Source of the DNA: an uncultured Bacteroidales bacterium
Lineage (GTDB): Bacteria > Bacteroidota > Bacteroidia > Bacteroidales > Muribaculaceae
Direction of reading: 5' to 3'
DNA: 5,824 nucleotides
Assembly: GCA_900554845.1 (NCBI GenBank)
Contig: USIY01000159.1
Span: forward strand, 1 to 5,824
Shown here: positions 5,058 to 5,824 of the stretch, piece after piece
Numbering within the stretch: position 1 is the first letter of the stretch
Layout of the letters: every line of letters begins with the position of its first letter
Position numbers and translations under genes: made by a program
The notes under the pieces: generated by a model
What the model was told of the DNA's origin: nothing
Databases searched by the model: none
Seen by the model: only the letters and a program-made list of their open reading frames with translations

Positions 5058-5824
5058 ATGGGGAACGGATTCACACTGCCACGCGCCGTCCATCCGGTAA
5101 AGAAGATGGACGCCACGCGAATGCGGCAGATAACGATAATCGGCGCCAACGGGGCGGGCAAATCGCGGTTCATGGACGAAATGACCGAACTCTGCGGCGA
5201 CCATGCCTACTGCATGGATGTGCTTACAGCCTTCTTTCCCGAGCTTTCGGAATCCACACGTCCCGGCAGCGTCGACGTCCTTTACCGCGAGGCGGTGCGC
5301 CGTCAGCCTTTCCTCCGCACCGACGCCGTGAGCCAGCTGGACAAGATTTTTTACCTTCTCTTCCTCGATGAAATCACCAATCTCTTCGACGTCAAGAAAA
5401 ACCTGCGGCAACACTGTTCCAAGACCAAGCTTCCGGAGAGCCGTTTCGACCTGGTGCGCCGACATTGGGAACGCATCTTCCCCGGCAACCGTTTCGTCCG
5501 CAACGGCTCGAGGATAATGTTCGGGACCGGTTCCGGAGGCGACCTGATAACCATCGACAAACTGAGCCAAGGGGAAAAGGCCGTTCTTTATTATTTGGCG
5601 GGAGTGTTGTTCGCCATGCCCGACGCCGTGGTGTTCATAGACTCCCCGAGCCTGTTCCTGCATCCCGCCATCCGGCAGTCGCTCTGGGACACCGTGGAGC
5701 AATTGAGGCCCGACTGCACGTTCATCTACAATTCCGTGGACGTGGACTTCGTAACCAGCCGCACGCGCAACACCTGCCTGTGGGTGAAAAGCTACAATTC
5801 CGAAAGTCACGCCTGGGACTACGA
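5058..5824 (+). CDS. ABC/AAA-type ATPase, N-terminal part (cut by window edge); probably of the ATPase-DUF4435 family
   Basis: The frame is open from the ATG at 5058 to the right edge (255 complete codons), and an in-frame stop at 5028-5030 rules out a longer N-terminus. There is no signal peptide or membrane segment, so it is cytoplasmic. Seen directly: Walker A GANGAGKS (29-36), a roughly 130-residue, largely helical insert, the ABC signature LSQGEK (169-174), and a Walker B strand VVFIDSP (191-197) followed by SLFLHP (198-203). The residue after Asp195 is Ser196, where ABC ATPases normally have the catalytic Glu. The segment FIYNSVD (222-228) has Val where a switch His is expected. This layout suits OLD-like or RecF-like single-gene ATPases rather than transporters. 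From memory, Bacteroidales homologues continue into DUF4435; that part is not in the window, so the assignment is inference. No partner gene is visible on this side. Role unknown. Confidence 0.8.
   Translation, partial: MGNGFTLPRAVHPVKKMDATRMRQITIIGANGAGKSRFMDEMTELCGDHAYCMDVLTAFFPELSESTRPGSVDVLYREAVRRQPFLRTDAVSQLDKIFYLLFLDEITNLFDVKKNLRQHCSKTKLPESRFDLVRRHWERIFPGNRFVRNGSRIMFGTGSGGDLITIDKLSQGEKAVLYYLAGVLFAMPDAVVFIDSPSLFLHPAIRQSLWDTVEQLRPDCTFIYNSVDVDFVTSRTRNTCLWVKSYNSESHAWDY

Noticed and set aside
5040..5810. A 256-codon minus-strand open frame opposite the ATPase
   Set aside because: Its product is rich in His, Gly and Val with no recognisable motif. The plus strand in the same place encodes Walker A, signature and Walker B motifs in the right order. 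It is an antisense shadow in GC-rich DNA.
1..5824. CRISPR array, tRNA, insertion sequence or phage genes
   Set aside because: No regularly spaced repeats, cloverleaf-like segments, terminal inverted repeats, transposase or integrase motifs were found on either strand.

Overview
The window looks like a chromosomal segment from a gut-type member of the order Bacteroidales. The evidence is protein families almost confined to that group (DUF4493/PCMD lipoproteins and a DUF4923 protein, all recognised by eye), A-rich gene leaders mostly lacking Shine-Dalgarno sequences, and promoter candidates resembling the Bacteroidota TTTG / TAnnTTTG pattern. GC content is moderate, so a Muribaculaceae- or Prevotella-like genome would fit, but the genus cannot be decided from this window.

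Layout from left to right. (1) Positions 1-3011, minus strand: two adjacent lipoprotein genes, transcribed right to left and separated by 10 bp. The upstream gene (3011 to 423) is a complete 862-residue DUF4493 lipoprotein with a C-terminal PCMD-like domain. The downstream gene (412 to beyond 1) is a second, shorter-leadered DUF4493 lipoprotein cut by the window edge. They form an apparent operon for surface-exposed proteins of unknown function. (2) Positions 3012-3332: an AT-rich divergent intergenic region with a 17-bp direct repeat of CCAAT-type motifs just before the next gene. (3) Positions 3333-4295, plus strand: a secreted DUF4923 protein with an unusual Asn/Ser/Gly-rich C-terminal tail. 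(4) Positions 4305-4934, minus strand: riboflavin synthase (ribE), converging on the DUF4923 gene with only 9 bp between stop codons and a hairpin across the junction. (5) Positions 4935-5057: a compact divergent promoter region. (6) Positions 5058 to beyond 5824, plus strand: the ATP-binding part of an ABC/AAA-type ATPase. It has a clear Walker A and signature motif, but Ser replaces the usual catalytic Glu and no switch His is visible. It runs off the right edge.

The genes do not form one pathway. The lipoprotein pair and the DUF4923 protein belong to the cell envelope and may share the divergent control region. ribE is a standalone housekeeping gene of flavin biosynthesis. The ATPase is an isolated cytoplasmic gene that I place, from memory, in a Bacteroidales family carrying a C-terminal DUF4435 region; that part lies outside the window. 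No RNA gene, CRISPR array, insertion sequence or integrase is visible. The least ordinary items are the degenerate ATPase, the CCAAT repeats, the DUF4923 tail, and the base-composition shift inside the large lipoprotein gene.
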